Source: Gaetbulibacter_A aestuarii (GTDB lineage Bacteria; Bacteroidota; Bacteroidia; Flavobacteriales; Flavobacteriaceae). Taken from it: a stretch of 64,000 bases of DNA. The DNA is taken from NCBI RefSeq assembly GCF_039537665.1, contig NZ_BAABAY010000001.1, positions 1,426,001-1,490,000 on the forward strand, in the 5' to 3' direction. The notes below the pieces were generated by a model. That model was not told the DNA's origin. It did no database searches and saw only the letters and a list, made by a program, of their open reading frames with translations. Of the stretch, positions 16,232 to 26,691 are shown one piece after another (within the stretch, counting starts at the first letter, position 1; every line of letters starts with the position of its first letter). Made by a program: the position numbers and the translations under genes.

Positions 16232-17926
16232 TCAAAAGTTGGTGGTGAGACTAACGTGTACTTTCGAATTTGATACCTTAAACGGTTCATTCTCAATTTT
16301 AGCCGCTGCGTAGTTCAACTTAAACAGTCCTGCTTTTGTTATAATTCCCAGGCCAATTCCGTAACTAAATAGCTTTTTTTTCATATTCGAAATTTTATTT
16401 TCGAAATACCCCAAATCTGTAATGGAATGAACATATAAATTGTTGCTTAAGGACAATCGGTATTCTGTATTCAAAATCCCATAGCTATTTGCCAGTAAAC
16501 TATTTTCCTGAAACCCTCTTATGGAATTGATGCCACCAAAACGCAGTAATTCATTTTCAAATAAAGTATCAGAGACTAAGGATTCAACATGCCCACGAAA
16601 GTAAATGCTGTTTTTAATATTTAAATTGAAAATGTGCATGGCATCTACTATAAGAAAGGATTGTTTCGTTGTCATACCATCGCTCTTTCTGGAACCTAAG
16701 TTACCTTCAAAATAAAAACTAGATTTAAATGGAAAGAGTAGATTGCTGAATTGCGGATTTCTAAAGTGATAACTGCCTGAAAAAAAACGCGTTGCATAGT
16801 TTGCTAAATTCGAAGTTGTAGCGTTGTTTAATAAATTATTGGATGTTCTCGAGGTTATTCCCAAGGCAATGCGATGCTTCGAAGACATTTGATAATTGGT
16901 TTTAAAAGATTGGTCAACCGTAGTAAATGATGAATCTCGCCTGAACAAGCGTAACGCTAACTCTGCTCCGAGCGGAGAGTTAAATAAATAAGGCATGTCG
17001 ATATTAACCTCAAATTGTTGCTGGTCGGTTTCATCACTCTTGTAAAATATCCGGAAGCTTTCACCATAATTTAACGTGTTAACCAGGTTCAAATTCAAAT
17101 AACCGTTAAATTGAATTTTATTAGTGGTCTCATTGGTGCCAAAACCTAAAAAACCGTCAAAAGTATTACTTTTCCTTTTTTCCAGATAGAGGTAAAGGGT
17201 TGTTGAATCTTTTGTAAAAAGGACTTCCGGTGATTTGAGTTGACTTGCGAAATTTAAATTACGAAGTTGTCCAGTTTTCTCTTTGATTTCCGATAGATTG
17301 AATAACTGTCCTTTTTTAATATTTAAGAAATAGCGAAGAAAGCTTTTTGGAAACTTTTCATAGCCCTTAATTTCAATCGCATCAATATGTCTTATTTGTT
17401 CGTCGGGAATCAACGTAAGATCAGCAGTTAAATCATCTCCTTCGATTTCAAGATTTTTAAGTTGAATTTTACTGAAAGGGATACCCTGCTCTGAAATTTT
17501 TGAACTGAGAAAATGTAATGCCGATTCTAAACTACTGAAAGGTATCTCAAAATAGTTGTCTGTAACCTGAGATGATATCAAACTCAATAGAGCAGAGGTA
17601 AGCCATTCCTTATTATCATATCGTATTTTAATGGTTTCAAACTTTTTACCCAGTTTAAAACTTACAAAATAAGTGGAATCATTTTCCTTGGTTAAGGCTG
17701 AATGTTGAGATTCAATATACCCCATTTTATATATGATGTTTTGAACGGAATCTACTTCCCGATAAATTCCCGAAACATCCTCAAATATGTTTCTGTAATT
17801 AAGAACCTCCAAAACTGTTGTGTCTCTTTCAGACTCTCCTTCAATTTTTAAATGAAGATTTTGAGCCGAAATACCTGTTGAAAACACACCACATATAATA
17901 AGGTAAAAAAAGTAGTATTTTTGCAC
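16232..17926 (-). CDS. D15/BamA-like outer-membrane beta-barrel protein
   Basis: A 564-residue Omp85-superfamily member. A signal peptide (to about residue 21, ISAQ) is followed by a periplasmic part of roughly 230 residues with POTRA-like character, including a strand pattern IDAIEIKGYEKFPKSFLRYFL. The C-terminal barrel (about 255-564) holds the D15 hallmark RGF at Arg470 (SIRGFQENS) and ends in a terminal Phe (HVSLTTNF). At 564 residues it is shorter than BamA (about 800) and closer to TamA-like or other D15-family proteins with few POTRA repeats. The gene stands alone between the second SusC promoter and the ribosomal cluster. Its role (protein assembly, lipid or substrate export) is not settled by the sequence. 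Confidence 0.78.
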   Translation of the reverse strand: MQKYYFFYLIICGVFSTGISAQNLHLKIEGESERDTTVLEVLNYRNIFEDVSGIYREVDSVQNIIYKMGYIESQHSALTKENDSTYFVSFKLGKKFETIKIRYDNKEWLTSALLSLISSQVTDNYFEIPFSSLESALHFLSSKISEQGIPFSKIQLKNLEIEGDDLTADLTLIPDEQIRHIDAIEIKGYEKFPKSFLRYFLNIKKGQLFNLSEIKEKTGQLRNLNFASQLKSPEVLFTKDSTTLYLYLEKRKSNTFDGFLGFGTNETTNKIQFNGYLNLNLVNTLNYGESFRIFYKSDETDQQQFEVNIDMPYLFNSPLGAELALRLFRRDSSFTTVDQSFKTNYQMSSKHRIALGITSRTSNNLLNNATTSNLANYATRFFSGSYHFRNPQFSNLLFPFKSSFYFEGNLGSRKSDGMTTKQSFLIVDAMHIFNLNIKNSIYFRGHVESLVSDTLFENELLRFGGINSIRGFQENSLLANSYGILNTEYRLSLSNNLYVHSITDLGYFENKISNMKKKLFSYGIGLGIITKAGLFKLNYAAAKIENEPFKVSNSKVHVSLTTNF

Positions 17927-18031
17927 GGTTTATATCACGCCTTTAGGTTGTAAATCTAACGGAAAAAGAACAGTTTTAATATGGATGGAAATTTTATTTT
18001 TTAAAACTCTTAAAAATTAATGTTTTAGGAT

Positions 18032-18061
18032 TTGAATAATTAATTTAAATTTCTACCTTTG
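18032..18061 (+). promoter_or_regulatory. Promoter of the ribosomal super-cluster
   Basis: A textbook Flavobacteriia promoter: TTG at 18032-18034, a 19-base spacer and TACCTTTG at 18054-18061, followed by CAGCCC. It lies 43 bases before rpsL. The leader then has a small hairpin (CCCTT at 18065-18069, AAGGG at 18075-18079). Confidence 0.85.
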
Positions 18062-18104
18062 CAGCCCTTTAATCAAGGGATTTTAAAATTTATAGGAATT
18101 ATAT

Positions 18105-18479
18105 ATGCCAACAATTTCACAATTAGTACGAAAAGGAAGAGCCAAAATAACCAAGAAGAGTAAATCGGCTGCTTTAAATTCGTGTCCTCAGAGACGTGGT
18201 GTGTGTACTCGTGTTTATACAACAACGCCTAAGAAACCTAACTCAGCAATGCGTAAGGTAGCAAGGGTTCGTTTAACAAACGGAAACGAGGTTAACGCAT
18301 ACATCGGTGGTGAAGGTCACAATTTACAAGAGCACTCGATAGTATTGGTTAGAGGTGGAAGGGTAAAGGATTTACCAGGAGTTAGATATCACATCGTTCG
18401 TGGTGCCTTAGACACAGCAGGTGTTGCAGGTAGAACACAACGTAGATCTAAGTATGGTGCAAAACGCCCTAAAAAGTAA
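18105..18479 (+). CDS. rpsL: 30S ribosomal protein S12
   Basis: S12 of 124 residues sits at the decoding centre of the small subunit and helps control codon-anticodon accuracy. The core [18 protein letters not shown] and [13 protein letters not shown] are intact. Lys43 and Lys88, the classical streptomycin-resistance positions, are both the wild-type lysine. The length and the KRPKK tail are normal. It is the first gene of the ribosomal cluster, 43 bases after the promoter and 21 bases before rpsG. Confidence 0.98.
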   Translation: MPTISQLVRKGRAKITKKSKSAALNSCPQRRGVCTRVYTTTPKKPNSAMRKVARVRLTNGNEVNAYIGGEGHNLQEHSIVLVRGGRVKDLPGVRYHIVRGALDTAGVAGRTQRRSKYGAKRPKK

Positions 18480-18500
18480 TTAACACTTTAAGAAGAAGAC

Positions 18501-18977
18501 ATGAGAAAAAGAGCAGCAAAAAAGAGACCGCTTCTACCGGATCCACGTTTTAACGATCAGCTTGTAACGCGATTCGTTAATATGATGATGTGGGATGGAA
18601 AGAAGTCTGTAGCTTTTAAAGTATTCTACGATGCAATTGATATTGTAGACTCAAAAAAGACTGACGAAGAAAAAACAGCCTTAGATCTTTGGAAAGATGC
18701 TTTATCGAATGTGATGCCTCACGTAGAAGTACGTAGTCGTCGTGTTGGTGGTGCAACCTTCCAGATTCCAATGCAAATTCGTCCGGACCGTAAAGTATCT
18801 ACAGCCATGAAATGGTTAATTAGTTACTCACGTAAAAGAAATGAAAAATCCATGGCGTTACGCTTGGCTTCAGAAATTTTAGCAGCCGCTAAAGAAGAAG
18901 GAGCAGCAGTTAAAAAACGTATTGATACGCATAAAATGGCAGAAGCTAATAAAGCATTCTCTCACTTTAGATTTTAA
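18501..18977 (+). CDS. rpsG: 30S ribosomal protein S7
   Basis: S7, 158 residues, nucleates assembly of the 30S head and contacts the exit-site tRNA. The N-terminal [16 protein letters not shown] and the central [19 protein letters not shown] and [13 protein letters not shown] stretches are diagnostic. The C-terminus ([11 protein letters not shown]) is the short form. It lies between rpsL and fusA in the usual str-operon order, 6 bases before fusA. In E. coli S7 represses this operon by binding near its own start; no comparable structure is evident in the 21-base spacer here. Confidence 0.98.
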   Translation: MRKRAAKKRPLLPDPRFNDQLVTRFVNMMMWDGKKSVAFKVFYDAIDIVDSKKTDEEKTALDLWKDALSNVMPHVEVRSRRVGGATFQIPMQIRPDRKVSTAMKWLISYSRKRNEKSMALRLASEILAAAKEEGAAVKKRIDTHKMAEANKAFSHFRF

Positions 18978-18983
18978 AATATA

Positions 18984-21110
18984 ATGGCAAGAGATTTAAA
19001 ATATACTAGAAATATAGGTATTGCTGCACATATTGATGCAGGAAAAACAACGACTACAGAACGTATTCTTTACTATACGGGAGTATCTCACAAAATTGGT
19101 GAGGTTCACGATGGTGCTGCAACTATGGACTGGATGGAGCAAGAGCAAGAGCGTGGTATTACCATTACCTCTGCGGCTACAACCTGTTCCTGGAAGTTCC
19201 CAATGGAAAATGCACAACCTACTCCTGACACTAAAGATTACCACTTTAATATTATTGACACTCCGGGCCACGTGGATTTTACCGTTGAGGTAAACCGTTC
19301 CTTACGTGTTCTTGATGGTTTGGTGTTCTTATTTAGTGCGGTTGATGGTGTAGAGCCTCAATCAGAAACAAACTGGAGATTGGCTGATAACTATAAAGTA
19401 CCTCGTATTGGTTTCGTTAATAAAATGGACCGTCAGGGATCTAACTTTTTAGGAGTTTGTCAGCAAGTTAAAGATATGTTGAAGTCTAACGCGGTGCCAA
19501 TCGTATTGAATATTGGTGACGAGATCGACTTTAAAGGTATTATCGATTTAGTAAAGAACAGAGCTATCGTTTGGCATGATGAAACGCAAGGGGCAACTTT
19601 TGATGTTATCGAAATTCCGGACGAATTAAAAGCTGAAGCAAAAAAATACAGAGCCTTATTAATTGAGGAAGTAGCTACTTATGATGAAAATCTTCTTGAG
19701 AAATTCATGGAAGATGAAGATTCAATTACTGAAGATGAAGTGCATGCCGCACTTAGAGCAGCAGTAATGGATATGGCTATCATCCCAATGATCTGCGGTT
19801 CTGCGTTTAAAAATAAAGGTGTTCAATTCTTATTAGATGCCGTTTGTCGTTACTTACCATCTCCGTTAGATAGAGATAACATCGTAGGAACGAATCCGGA
19901 AACTGGTGAGAAAGAATCACGTAGACCAAGTATTGATGCACCGTTTTCTGCATTGGCATTTAAAATTGCTACCGATCCTTTCGTAGGACGTTTAGCATTC
20001 TTTAGAGCGTACTCAGGTCACCTGGATGCCGGTTCTTATGTATTGAATAACCGTTCAGGTAAAAAAGAACGTATTTCACGTATCTACCAAATGCACTCAA
20101 ACAAACAAAACGCTATTGATTTTATCAATGCCGGAGATATTGGAGCAGCTGTTGGATTTAAAGATATTAAAACCGGAGATACCCTATCTGATGAAAAACA
20201 CCCGATTGTATTAGAATCTATGGATTTCCCAGATCCTGTAATCGGTATTGCTGTTGAGCCTAAAACCAAAGCTGATGTTGATAAATTAGGTATGGCTTTA
20301 GCTAAATTAGCTGAAGAAGATCCAACATTTACAGCAAGAACAGATGAGGCTTCAGGACAAACAATTATATCAGGAATGGGTGAGCTTCACTTAGATATTA
20401 TCGTTGATCGTTTACGTCGCGAATTTAAGGTTGAAGTAAATCAAGGTCAACCTCAGGTTGAGTACAAAGAAGCTATTACACAGCGTGCAAACCACAGAGA
20501 AGTATACAAGAAACAATCCGGTGGACGTGGTAAATTTGCTGATATTGTATTTACCCTTGAGCCAGCTGAAGAAGGTAAGCATGGTTTAGAATTTGTTTCT
20601 GAAATTAAAGGTGGTAACGTTCCTAAGGAATTTATTCCATCCATTGAGAAAGGATTCCAAATGGCGATGCAAAACGGACCTTTAGCCGGATATGAAATTG
20701 ACGCGATGAAAGTAACCTTAACTGATGGATCTTACCATGATGTGGATTCGGATCAGTTATCGTTCGAATTGGCTGCTAAAATTGGATTTAAAAATGCTGC
20801 CAAAGCTGCAAAAGCCGTAATCATGGAACCCATCATGAAACTTGAGGTAATTACTCCTGAAGAAAACATGGGTGACATTGTAGGTGATTTAAATAGAAGA
20901 CGTGGTCAGGTGAACAATATGGGTGATCGTGCAGGAGCTAAAACTGTAAAAGCTTTAGTGCCGCTTTCAGAAATGTTTGGTTATGTAACCACATTGAGAA
21001 CCCTGTCATCAGGTCGTGCAACTTCAACAATGGAATTTTCACATTATGCCGAAACTCCTTCTAATATATCTGAAGAAGTAATTAAGGCAGCTAAAGGCGT
21101 GGAAGCTTAA
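18984..21110 (+). CDS. fusA: Elongation factor G
   Basis: EF-G of 708 residues, the GTPase that drives translocation of tRNA and mRNA and, with RRF, ribosome recycling. G1 is AHIDAGKTT (15-23), G3 is DTPGH, and G4 is NKMD. Domain II ([15 protein letters not shown]), domain IV ([25 protein letters not shown]) and domain V ([16 protein letters not shown]) are all present. The length fits a true EF-G. tuf does not follow it, unlike in E. coli; rpsJ comes next after 11 bases. It is a single copy in this window; fusA paralogues elsewhere cannot be excluded. Confidence 0.98.
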   Translation: MARDLKYTRNIGIAAHIDAGKTTTTERILYYTGVSHKIGEVHDGAATMDWMEQEQERGITITSAATTCSWKFPMENAQPTPDTKDYHFNIIDTPGHVDFTVEVNRSLRVLDGLVFLFSAVDGVEPQSETNWRLADNYKVPRIGFVNKMDRQGSNFLGVCQQVKDMLKSNAVPIVLNIGDEIDFKGIIDLVKNRAIVWHDETQGATFDVIEIPDELKAEAKKYRALLIEEVATYDENLLEKFMEDEDSITEDEVHAALRAAVMDMAIIPMICGSAFKNKGVQFLLDAVCRYLPSPLDRDNIVGTNPETGEKESRRPSIDAPFSALAFKIATDPFVGRLAFFRAYSGHLDAGSYVLNNRSGKKERISRIYQMHSNKQNAIDFINAGDIGAAVGFKDIKTGDTLSDEKHPIVLESMDFPDPVIGIAVEPKTKADVDKLGMALAKLAEEDPTFTARTDEASGQTIISGMGELHLDIIVDRLRREFKVEVNQGQPQVEYKEAITQRANHREVYKKQSGGRGKFADIVFTLEPAEEGKHGLEFVSEIKGGNVPKEFIPSIEKGFQMAMQNGPLAGYEIDAMKVTLTDGSYHDVDSDQLSFELAAKIGFKNAAKAAKAVIMEPIMKLEVITPEENMGDIVGDLNRRRGQVNNMGDRAGAKTVKALVPLSEMFGYVTTLRTLSSGRATSTMEFSHYAETPSNISEEVIKAAKGVEA

Positions 21111-21121
21111 AATCTAAGAAA

Positions 21122-21427
21122 ATGAGTCAAAAAATTAGAATAAAATTAAAATCCTACGATCACAACTTAGTAGACAAGTCTGCTGATAAGATTGTAAAAA
21201 CAGTAAAAAGTACAGGGGCTGTGGTAACCGGACCAATTCCATTACCAACGCACAAGAAAATTTTCACTGTATTACGTTCTCCACACGTTAACAAAAAGTC
21301 GAGAGAGCAGTTCCAATTAAGTTCATTTAAAAGACTTTTGGACATCTACTCGTCTTCATCAAAAACCATTGATGCGTTAATGAAGCTTGAATTGCCAAGT
21401 GGAGTTGAAGTAGAGATTAAAGTATAA
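21122..21427 (+). CDS. rpsJ: 30S ribosomal protein S10
   Basis: S10, 101 residues, is a head protein of the 30S subunit and also the NusE component of antitermination complexes. The motifs [32 protein letters not shown] and [16 protein letters not shown] are full-length and typical. It lies 11 bases after fusA, joining the str and S10 gene groups. It is followed by an unusually long 169-base spacer with a terminator-like hairpin, so expression of the genes downstream may be set separately. Confidence 0.98.
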   Translation: MSQKIRIKLKSYDHNLVDKSADKIVKTVKSTGAVVTGPIPLPTHKKIFTVLRSPHVNKKSREQFQLSSFKRLLDIYSSSSKTIDALMKLELPSGVEVEIKV

Positions 21428-21432
21428 TTATA

Positions 21433-21536
21433 GGGCGATACTAGCTATCGAACTAACATGTCCCACCGATGCGGTCGCGGGAAAAACGGATAAATACATT
21501 TCAGGGACGAAAGGTATTTTGTCCCTGAAATTTTTT
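21433..21536 (+). promoter_or_regulatory. Structured rpsJ-rplC spacer with terminator-like hairpin (possible attenuator)
   Basis: Three inverted repeats lie in series. CGATA/TATCG is at 21436-21450. CCC-ACCG/CGGT-GGG is at 21462-21481. A strong 10-base stem TTTCAGGGAC/GTCCCTGAAA is at 21499-21530, directly followed by six Ts, which is a terminator form. A fourth, GTTGAA/TTCAAC, is near 21553-21570. No TAnnTTTG box was found between the hairpin and rplC. A leader that attenuates the rplC-onward genes is therefore more likely than a plain operon end. The regulator is unknown. Confidence 0.6.
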
Positions 21537-21596
21537 AAATAAGAAAAAGAGGTTGAATTAAATTTCAACAAGTAGTAACATTAATAATTAATAAAT

Positions 21597-22214
21597 ATGT
21601 CTGGGTTAATTGGAAAAAAAATCGGTATGACCAGCTTATTCGATGACAACGGAAAGAACATTCCTTGTACAGTAATCGAAGCAGGTCCATGTATCGTTAC
21701 CCAAGTCAGAACCGAAGAAGTTGATGGCTATAAAGCCATTCAGGTTGGTTTCGATGACGCGACAGAAAAAAGCACTACTAAAGCTGATCAAGGTCACTTT
21801 AAAAAGGCTGGTACTTCTGTAAAACGCAAGGTCGTTGAATTCAAAGGTTTTGATAAGGAGTACAAATTAGGTGATGCCATCACTGTTGAGCATTTCAACG
21901 AAGGTGAGTTTGTGGACATCGCAGGAACGTCTAAAGGAAAAGGATTCCAGGGGGTTGTAAAACGTCATGGTTTTGGTGGTGTAGGTCAAGCGACTCACGG
22001 TCAGCATAACCGTTTAAGAGCACCTGGTTCTATTGGAGCTGCATCATATCCTGCTCGTGTTTTTAAAGGCATGAAAATGGCAGGCCGTATGGGTGGTGAA
22101 AAAGTAAAAGTTCAAAATTTAAGAGTTTTAAAAGTAGTGCCTGAAAAGAATCTACTTGTTGTGAAAGGCTGTGTGCCAGGTCACAAAAACGCTTATGTAA
22201 TTATTAGAAAGTAA
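21597..22214 (+). CDS. rplC: 50S ribosomal protein L3
   Basis: L3, 205 residues, is an early-assembling 50S protein whose loop reaches the peptidyl-transferase region. It begins [18 protein letters not shown] and contains the signature [13 protein letters not shown] and [16 protein letters not shown]. It is first after the structured spacer, so it may be the gene whose translation or transcription is controlled by it. The stop codon overlaps the rplD start by one base (TAATG), implying translational coupling. Confidence 0.98.
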   Translation: MSGLIGKKIGMTSLFDDNGKNIPCTVIEAGPCIVTQVRTEEVDGYKAIQVGFDDATEKSTTKADQGHFKKAGTSVKRKVVEFKGFDKEYKLGDAITVEHFNEGEFVDIAGTSKGKGFQGVVKRHGFGGVGQATHGQHNRLRAPGSIGAASYPARVFKGMKMAGRMGGEKVKVQNLRVLKVVPEKNLLVVKGCVPGHKNAYVIIRK

Positions 22215-22843
22215 TGAAAGTAGCAGTTTTAGATATAAACGGAAAAGACACCGGAAGAAAGGCAGACCTTTCTCAAGATGTGTATGCTATTGAGCCTAAT
22301 AATCACGCTGTATATTTGGATGTTAAACAATATTTAGCAAACCAACGTCAGGGAACTCACAAAGCTAAAGAACGTGCTGAGATCGCTGGTAGTACACGTA
22401 AAATTAAAAAGCAAAAAGGAACTGGTACTGCGAGAGCAGGTAGCATCAAATCTGGTGTTTTCAAAGGTGGCGGACGTATGTTTGGTCCAAGACCAAGAAA
22501 CTACAGTTTCAAATTGAATAAAAACCTAAAGCGTTTGGCTCGTAAATCAGCCTTAAGTATAAAAGCTGGAGAGAAAGCAATTACTGTTTTAGAGGACTTC
22601 AATTTTGATGAACCTAAAACAAAAAACTTTACTGCAGTTTTAAAGGCTTTAGAACTAGAAAACAAAAAGTCTTTGTTTGTGTTGGGCGGTAACAATAATA
22701 ACGTATATTTGTCATCGCGTAATTTGAAAGGCTCTGTGGTTATAACTAGCTCAGAATTAAGCACTTACAAAATTTTAAACGCAAATCAAGTAATCCTTTT
22801 AGAAGGTGCGCTAGAAGGTATTGAATTAAATTTAAGTAAATAG
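22214..22843 (+). CDS. rplD: 50S ribosomal protein L4
   Basis: L4, 209 residues, lines the polypeptide exit tunnel. The conserved loop KQKGTGTARAGSIKSGVFKGGG and FGPRPRNYSFKLNK is intact. In E. coli L4 is the repressor of the S10 operon; here the structured spacer before rplC could be a similar target, though nothing in sequence proves it. The start overlaps the rplC stop by one base, and rplW follows after 5 bases. Confidence 0.98.
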   Translation: MKVAVLDINGKDTGRKADLSQDVYAIEPNNHAVYLDVKQYLANQRQGTHKAKERAEIAGSTRKIKKQKGTGTARAGSIKSGVFKGGGRMFGPRPRNYSFKLNKNLKRLARKSALSIKAGEKAITVLEDFNFDEPKTKNFTAVLKALELENKKSLFVLGGNNNNVYLSSRNLKGSVVITSSELSTYKILNANQVILLEGALEGIELNLSK

Positions 22844-22848
22844 AAACC

Positions 22849-23139
22849 ATGAATATCTTAATTAAACCGATAATCACAGAAAAAGCAACCGGCGATAGCG
22901 AGTTAAGAAACCGCTATACGTTTGCAGTGAACTCAAAGGCGAACAAGATAGAAATTAAAAAAGCCGTTGAAGAGGCTTATGGGGTTTCTGTTGAAAAAGT
23001 TCGTACTATAAATGTCCGTCCAGAAAGAAGTACCAAATACACAAAAAATGGTATTCAACATGGTAAAACAAATGCTGTTAAAAAAGCAATTGTACAGCTG
23101 GCGGAAGGTGAAATGATTGATTTATACAGTAATCTGTAA
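22849..23139 (+). CDS. rplW: 50S ribosomal protein L23
   Basis: L23, 96 residues, sits at the exit of the peptide tunnel and is the docking site for trigger factor and SRP. It shows [15 protein letters not shown] N-terminal residues ([14 protein letters not shown]), [23 protein letters not shown] and [11 protein letters not shown]. The length is usual. It lies between rplD and rplB in the standard S10 order. Confidence 0.97.
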   Translation: MNILIKPIITEKATGDSELRNRYTFAVNSKANKIEIKKAVEEAYGVSVEKVRTINVRPERSTKYTKNGIQHGKTNAVKKAIVQLAEGEMIDLYSNL

Positions 23140-23150
23140 TTAAGACAACT

Positions 23151-23978
23151 ATGTCAGTAAGAAAATTAAAACCGATCACACCAGGACAGCGTTTTAGAGT
23201 AGTAAACGGGTATGACGCCGTGACTACTGATAAGCCGGAGAAGAGCTTGCTCGTTCCGAATAAAAAGTCTGGTGGTAGAAACAGTCAAGGTAAAATGACC
23301 ATGCGCTACATTGGTGGTGGTCATAAGAAAAGATACCGTTTAATAGATTTTAAAAGAAACAAAGTTGGTATTCCGGCGGAAGTTAAATCTATTGAATACG
23401 ATCCGAACAGAACCGCTTTTATCGCTTTATTGAATTATCAAGATGGTGAAAAAAGTTATATCATAGCTCAAAATGGTTTACAAGTTGGGCAAAATGTGGT
23501 ATCTGGTTATGAAGGTGTTGCTCCTGAAATAGGAAATGCAATGCCATTAAGTCAAATTCCTTTAGGGACTATTATTTCTTGTGTAGAGTTACGTCCGGGA
23601 CAAGGTGCTGTTATGGCGCGTAGTGCTGGAGCATTTGCTCAAATTATGGCACGAGAAGGAAAGTTCACAACCATTAAATTGCCTTCAGGTGAAACCAGAT
23701 TGATTCTTAGTGCTTGTATGGCAACTGTAGGTGTTGTATCAAACTCTGATCATCAGTTATTAGTTGGTGGTAAAGCCGGTAGAACACGATGGTTAGGAAG
23801 ACGACCAAGAACCAGACCAGTAGTGATGAACCCAATCGATCACCCAATGGGTGGTGGTGAAGGTCGCGCTTCAGGTGGTCACCCACGTTCTAGAAAGGGC
23901 ATCCCTGCGAAAGGATACAGAACCCGTTCTAAAACAAAATATAGTAACAAATACATTGTAGAACGTAGAAAGAAATAA
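23151..23978 (+). CDS. rplB: 50S ribosomal protein L2
   Basis: L2, 275 residues, is one of the most conserved 50S proteins and is needed for subunit joining and peptidyl-transferase structure. Diagnostic stretches are [39 protein letters not shown] and the C-terminal [18 protein letters not shown] with the key histidine, followed by [12 protein letters not shown]. It ends in a basic tail and is 3 bases from rpsS. Confidence 0.98.
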   Translation: MSVRKLKPITPGQRFRVVNGYDAVTTDKPEKSLLVPNKKSGGRNSQGKMTMRYIGGGHKKRYRLIDFKRNKVGIPAEVKSIEYDPNRTAFIALLNYQDGEKSYIIAQNGLQVGQNVVSGYEGVAPEIGNAMPLSQIPLGTIISCVELRPGQGAVMARSAGAFAQIMAREGKFTTIKLPSGETRLILSACMATVGVVSNSDHQLLVGGKAGRTRWLGRRPRTRPVVMNPIDHPMGGGEGRASGGHPRSRKGIPAKGYRTRSKTKYSNKYIVERRKK

Positions 23979-23981
23979 GAC

Positions 23982-24260
23982 ATGGCAAGATCATTAAAAA
24001 AAGGACCTTACGTTCATTATAAATTAGAAAGAAAAGTTGCTGCTAATGTTGAGAACAACAAAAAGACAGTAATTAAAACCTGGTCAAGAGCCAGTATGAT
24101 TACTCCTGATTTTGTTGGACAAACGATCGCAGTGCACAATGGCCGTCAATTCGTTCCAGTATATGTTACTGAAAACATGGTAGGTCATAAATTAGGAGAA
24201 TTTTCACCAACGCGTTCATTCCGTGGACATGCCGGTGCTAAAAATAAAGGTAAAAAGTAG
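23982..24260 (+). CDS. rpsS: 30S ribosomal protein S19
   Basis: S19, 92 residues, works with S13 in the 30S head near the A- and P-site tRNAs. It has [35 protein letters not shown] and the family signature [17 protein letters not shown]. It is full-length. It is 3 bases after rplB and 6 before rplV. Confidence 0.98.
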   Translation: MARSLKKGPYVHYKLERKVAANVENNKKTVIKTWSRASMITPDFVGQTIAVHNGRQFVPVYVTENMVGHKLGEFSPTRSFRGHAGAKNKGKK

Positions 24261-24266
24261 TAAGCT

Positions 24267-24674
24267 ATGGGAAGTCGTAAAAAAGAAATGGCAGACGCTA
24301 TTAAGGAAGCAAAAAAGCATGTGGCTTTTGCAAAGCTTAATAATTGTCCTACGTCACCAAGAAAAATGCGCTTAGTAGCCGATTTAGTAAGAGGTGAAAA
24401 GGTACAGGATGCTCTTAATATCTTAAAATTCAACCAAAAGGAAGCTTCTGGTCGTTTAGAAAAGTTATTATTGTCAGCTATCGCGAATTGGCAATCAAAA
24501 AATGAGGATGCTGATGTAGAATCTGCAGACCTTATTGTAAAAGAGATCAGAGTGGATGGCGGATCTATGTTAAAAAGATTACGTCCGGCACCTCAGGGTC
24601 GCGCTCACAGAATAAGAAAACGTTCAAACCACGTTACATTAGTGGTAGGAGCTAATAATAACACACAAAGCTAA
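24267..24674 (+). CDS. rplV: 50S ribosomal protein L22
   Basis: L22, 135 residues, forms part of the exit-tunnel constriction with L4. It contains [18 protein letters not shown], the [16 protein letters not shown] region and the tunnel-loop end [21 protein letters not shown]. The macrolide-contact hairpin looks intact. About 15 extra N-terminal residues relative to E. coli are usual for the phylum. It is in the standard place between rpsS and rpsC. Confidence 0.97.
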   Translation: MGSRKKEMADAIKEAKKHVAFAKLNNCPTSPRKMRLVADLVRGEKVQDALNILKFNQKEASGRLEKLLLSAIANWQSKNEDADVESADLIVKEIRVDGGSMLKRLRPAPQGRAHRIRKRSNHVTLVVGANNNTQS

Positions 24675-24683
24675 GATAGAAGT

Positions 24684-25397
24684 ATGGGACAAAAGACAAA
24701 TCCAATCGGAAATCGCTTAGGAATTATCAGAGGATGGGAATCTAACTGGTACGGAGGAAACGATTATGGCGATAAACTTGCCGAAGACGATAAGATTAGA
24801 AAATACGTTCACGCGCGTTTATCTAAAGCTAGTGTAAGTAGAGTAATTATCGAAAGAACTTTAAAGCTTGTAACCGTTACTATCACTACGGCCAGACCAG
24901 GTATCATTATTGGTAAAGGTGGCCAGGAGGTAGACAAGTTAAAAGAAGAACTTAAGAAGATTACAGGAAAAGAAGTTCAGATCAACATCTTTGAAATAAA
25001 GAGACCTGAACTTGATGCACATTTAGTAGCAGCGAGTATTGCACGTCAAATTGAAAACAGAATTTCATACCGTCGTGCCATTAAAATGGCTATTGCTGCA
25101 ACAATGCGCATGAACGCTGAGGGAATAAAAATTGAAATTAGTGGTCGTTTAAACGGTGCTGAAATGGCACGTAGCGAACACTATAAAGAAGGACGTATTC
25201 CATTATCAACCTTCAGAGCCGATATTGATTATGCTTTAGTTGAAGCCCACACTACTTACGGTAGATTAGGGGTTAAAGTATGGATCATGAAAGGTGAAGT
25301 GTATGGTAAAAGAGAACTTTCTCCACTTGTTGGTTTATCTAAGAAGCAAGGAAAAGGTGGAGGAAGAGGAACCAAAGGACCTCGTCGTAGAAAGTAA
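24684..25397 (+). CDS. rpsC: 30S ribosomal protein S3
   Basis: S3, 237 residues, is at the mRNA entry tunnel and has helicase activity there with S4 and S5. The KH domain shows [20 protein letters not shown]. The C-terminal domain has [19 protein letters not shown] and [13 protein letters not shown]. It ends with a Gly/Lys/Arg-rich tail typical of Bacteroidota. The spacing to rplP is 21 bases. Confidence 0.98.
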   Translation: MGQKTNPIGNRLGIIRGWESNWYGGNDYGDKLAEDDKIRKYVHARLSKASVSRVIIERTLKLVTVTITTARPGIIIGKGGQEVDKLKEELKKITGKEVQINIFEIKRPELDAHLVAASIARQIENRISYRRAIKMAIAATMRMNAEGIKIEISGRLNGAEMARSEHYKEGRIPLSTFRADIDYALVEAHTTYGRLGVKVWIMKGEVYGKRELSPLVGLSKKQGKGGGRGTKGPRRRK

Positions 25398-25418
25398 TTT
25401 TTTATAAAGTAAAGAAAA

Positions 25419-25838
25419 ATGTTACAGCCTAAAAGAACAAAATTTCGTAAGCAGCAAAAAGGACGTATGAAGGGGATTGCCGGAAGAGGGCATCAACTTT
25501 CAAACGGAACTTTTGGAATAAAAGCGTTAGACACGAACTTTATTACAGCGCGTCAAATTGAAGCCGCACGTATTGCCGCTACACGTTACATGAAAAGAGA
25601 AGGGCAACTTTGGATTAAAATTTATCCGGACAAGCCTATCACTAAGAAACCTCTTGAAGTACGTATGGGTAAAGGTAAAGGTGCTGTTGAGTATTGGGTA
25701 GCGCCTGTATTACCAGGACGTATTTTATTTGAAGTTGGTGGTGTGTCTTTAGAAATTGCTAAAGAAGCATTGCGTTTAGCAGCTCAAAAATTACCGGTTA
25801 AAACTAAGTTTATAATTGCTAGAGATTATGAAGCATAA
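25419..25838 (+). CDS. rplP: 50S ribosomal protein L16
   Basis: L16, 139 residues, binds near the A-site tRNA and organises the central protuberance. It shows [40 protein letters not shown] and [20 protein letters not shown]. The length is usual. Its end is followed after 13 bases by rpmC. Confidence 0.98.
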   Translation: MLQPKRTKFRKQQKGRMKGIAGRGHQLSNGTFGIKALDTNFITARQIEAARIAATRYMKREGQLWIKIYPDKPITKKPLEVRMGKGKGAVEYWVAPVLPGRILFEVGGVSLEIAKEALRLAAQKLPVKTKFIIARDYEA

Positions 25839-25851
25839 TTTATTTGATATT

Positions 25852-26040
25852 ATGAAACAATCAGAAATTAAAGAATTATCTGTAGCTGAGTTGCAAGAAA
25901 AACTTGGTGAGGTAAAAAAGAGTTATTCAGATCTAAAATTAGCTCATGCAATTTCTCCTTTAGAAAATCCAATTCAGTTACGTGGTTTAAGACGTACTGT
26001 AGCAAGGATTGCAACCGAATTAACTAAAAGAGAACAATAA
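25852..26040 (+). CDS. rpmC: 50S ribosomal protein L29
   Basis: L29, 62 residues from the ATG at 25852, is a two-helix protein at the tunnel exit next to L23. An in-frame start at 25816 would add 12 residues and run into the rplP coding region, so the later ATG ([17 protein letters not shown]) is chosen. The C-terminal helix [16 protein letters not shown] is typical. It is followed by rpsQ after 11 bases. Confidence 0.95.
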   Translation: MKQSEIKELSVAELQEKLGEVKKSYSDLKLAHAISPLENPIQLRGLRRTVARIATELTKREQ

Positions 26041-26051
26041 TTTTGCTGAAG

Positions 26052-26309
26052 ATGGAAACAAGAAAATTAAGAAAAGAACGTATAGGAGTAGTTACTAGTA
26101 ACAAGATGCAAAAATCTATTGTTGTTGCAGAGGTTAAAAAAGTAAAGCACCCTATGTATGGTAAGTTCGTGTTGAAAACGAAAAAATACGTTGCACACGA
26201 CGAAACAAATGATTGTAACATTGGAGATACTGTAAAGATCATGGAAACACGACCTTTAAGTAAATCTAAATGTTGGAGATTAGTAGAAATCATTGAAAGA
26301 GCTAAATAA
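26052..26309 (+). CDS. rpsQ: 30S ribosomal protein S17
   Basis: S17, 85 residues from the ATG at 26052, is an early 16S rRNA-binding OB-fold protein. A TTG three codons upstream is in frame but unlikely to be used. It has the family signature [32 protein letters not shown] and the loop [15 protein letters not shown]. It sits 2 bases before rplN. Confidence 0.96.
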   Translation: METRKLRKERIGVVTSNKMQKSIVVAEVKKVKHPMYGKFVLKTKKYVAHDETNDCNIGDTVKIMETRPLSKSKCWRLVEIIERAK

Positions 26310-26311
26310 TT

Positions 26312-26680
26312 ATGGTACAGCAAGAATCAAGATTAAGAGTAGCAGATAACACCGGAGCGAAAGAGGTTTTAACCATTCGCGTACTTGGTGGAACAAAAAA
26401 GAGATATGCCTCTGTAGGAGACAAAATCGTTGTTTCTGTTAAAGATGCAACACCTAATGGAAACATTAAAAAAGGTGCTGTTTCTACCGCAGTTGTTGTG
26501 CGTACTAAAAAAGAAGTTAGACGACCAGACGGATCATACATCCGTTTCGATGATAATGCCTGTGTATTATTGAACCCTACCGGGGAAATGAGAGGTACAC
26601 GTGTATTTGGTCCTGTAGCTAGAGAACTTCGTGATAAACAATTCATGAAAATTGTATCATTAGCACCTGAAGTGCTTTAA
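26312..26680 (+). CDS. rplN: 50S ribosomal protein L14
   Basis: L14, 122 residues, forms a subunit bridge and is the docking site for the silencing factor RsfS. It begins [20 protein letters not shown] and contains [19 protein letters not shown] and [24 protein letters not shown]. It is exactly the usual length and starts the spc-group gene order. Confidence 0.98.
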   Translation: MVQQESRLRVADNTGAKEVLTIRVLGGTKKRYASVGDKIVVSVKDATPNGNIKKGAVSTAVVVRTKKEVRRPDGSYIRFDDNACVLLNPTGEMRGTRVFGPVARELRDKQFMKIVSLAPEVL

Positions 26681-26691
26681 TACATTATAAG

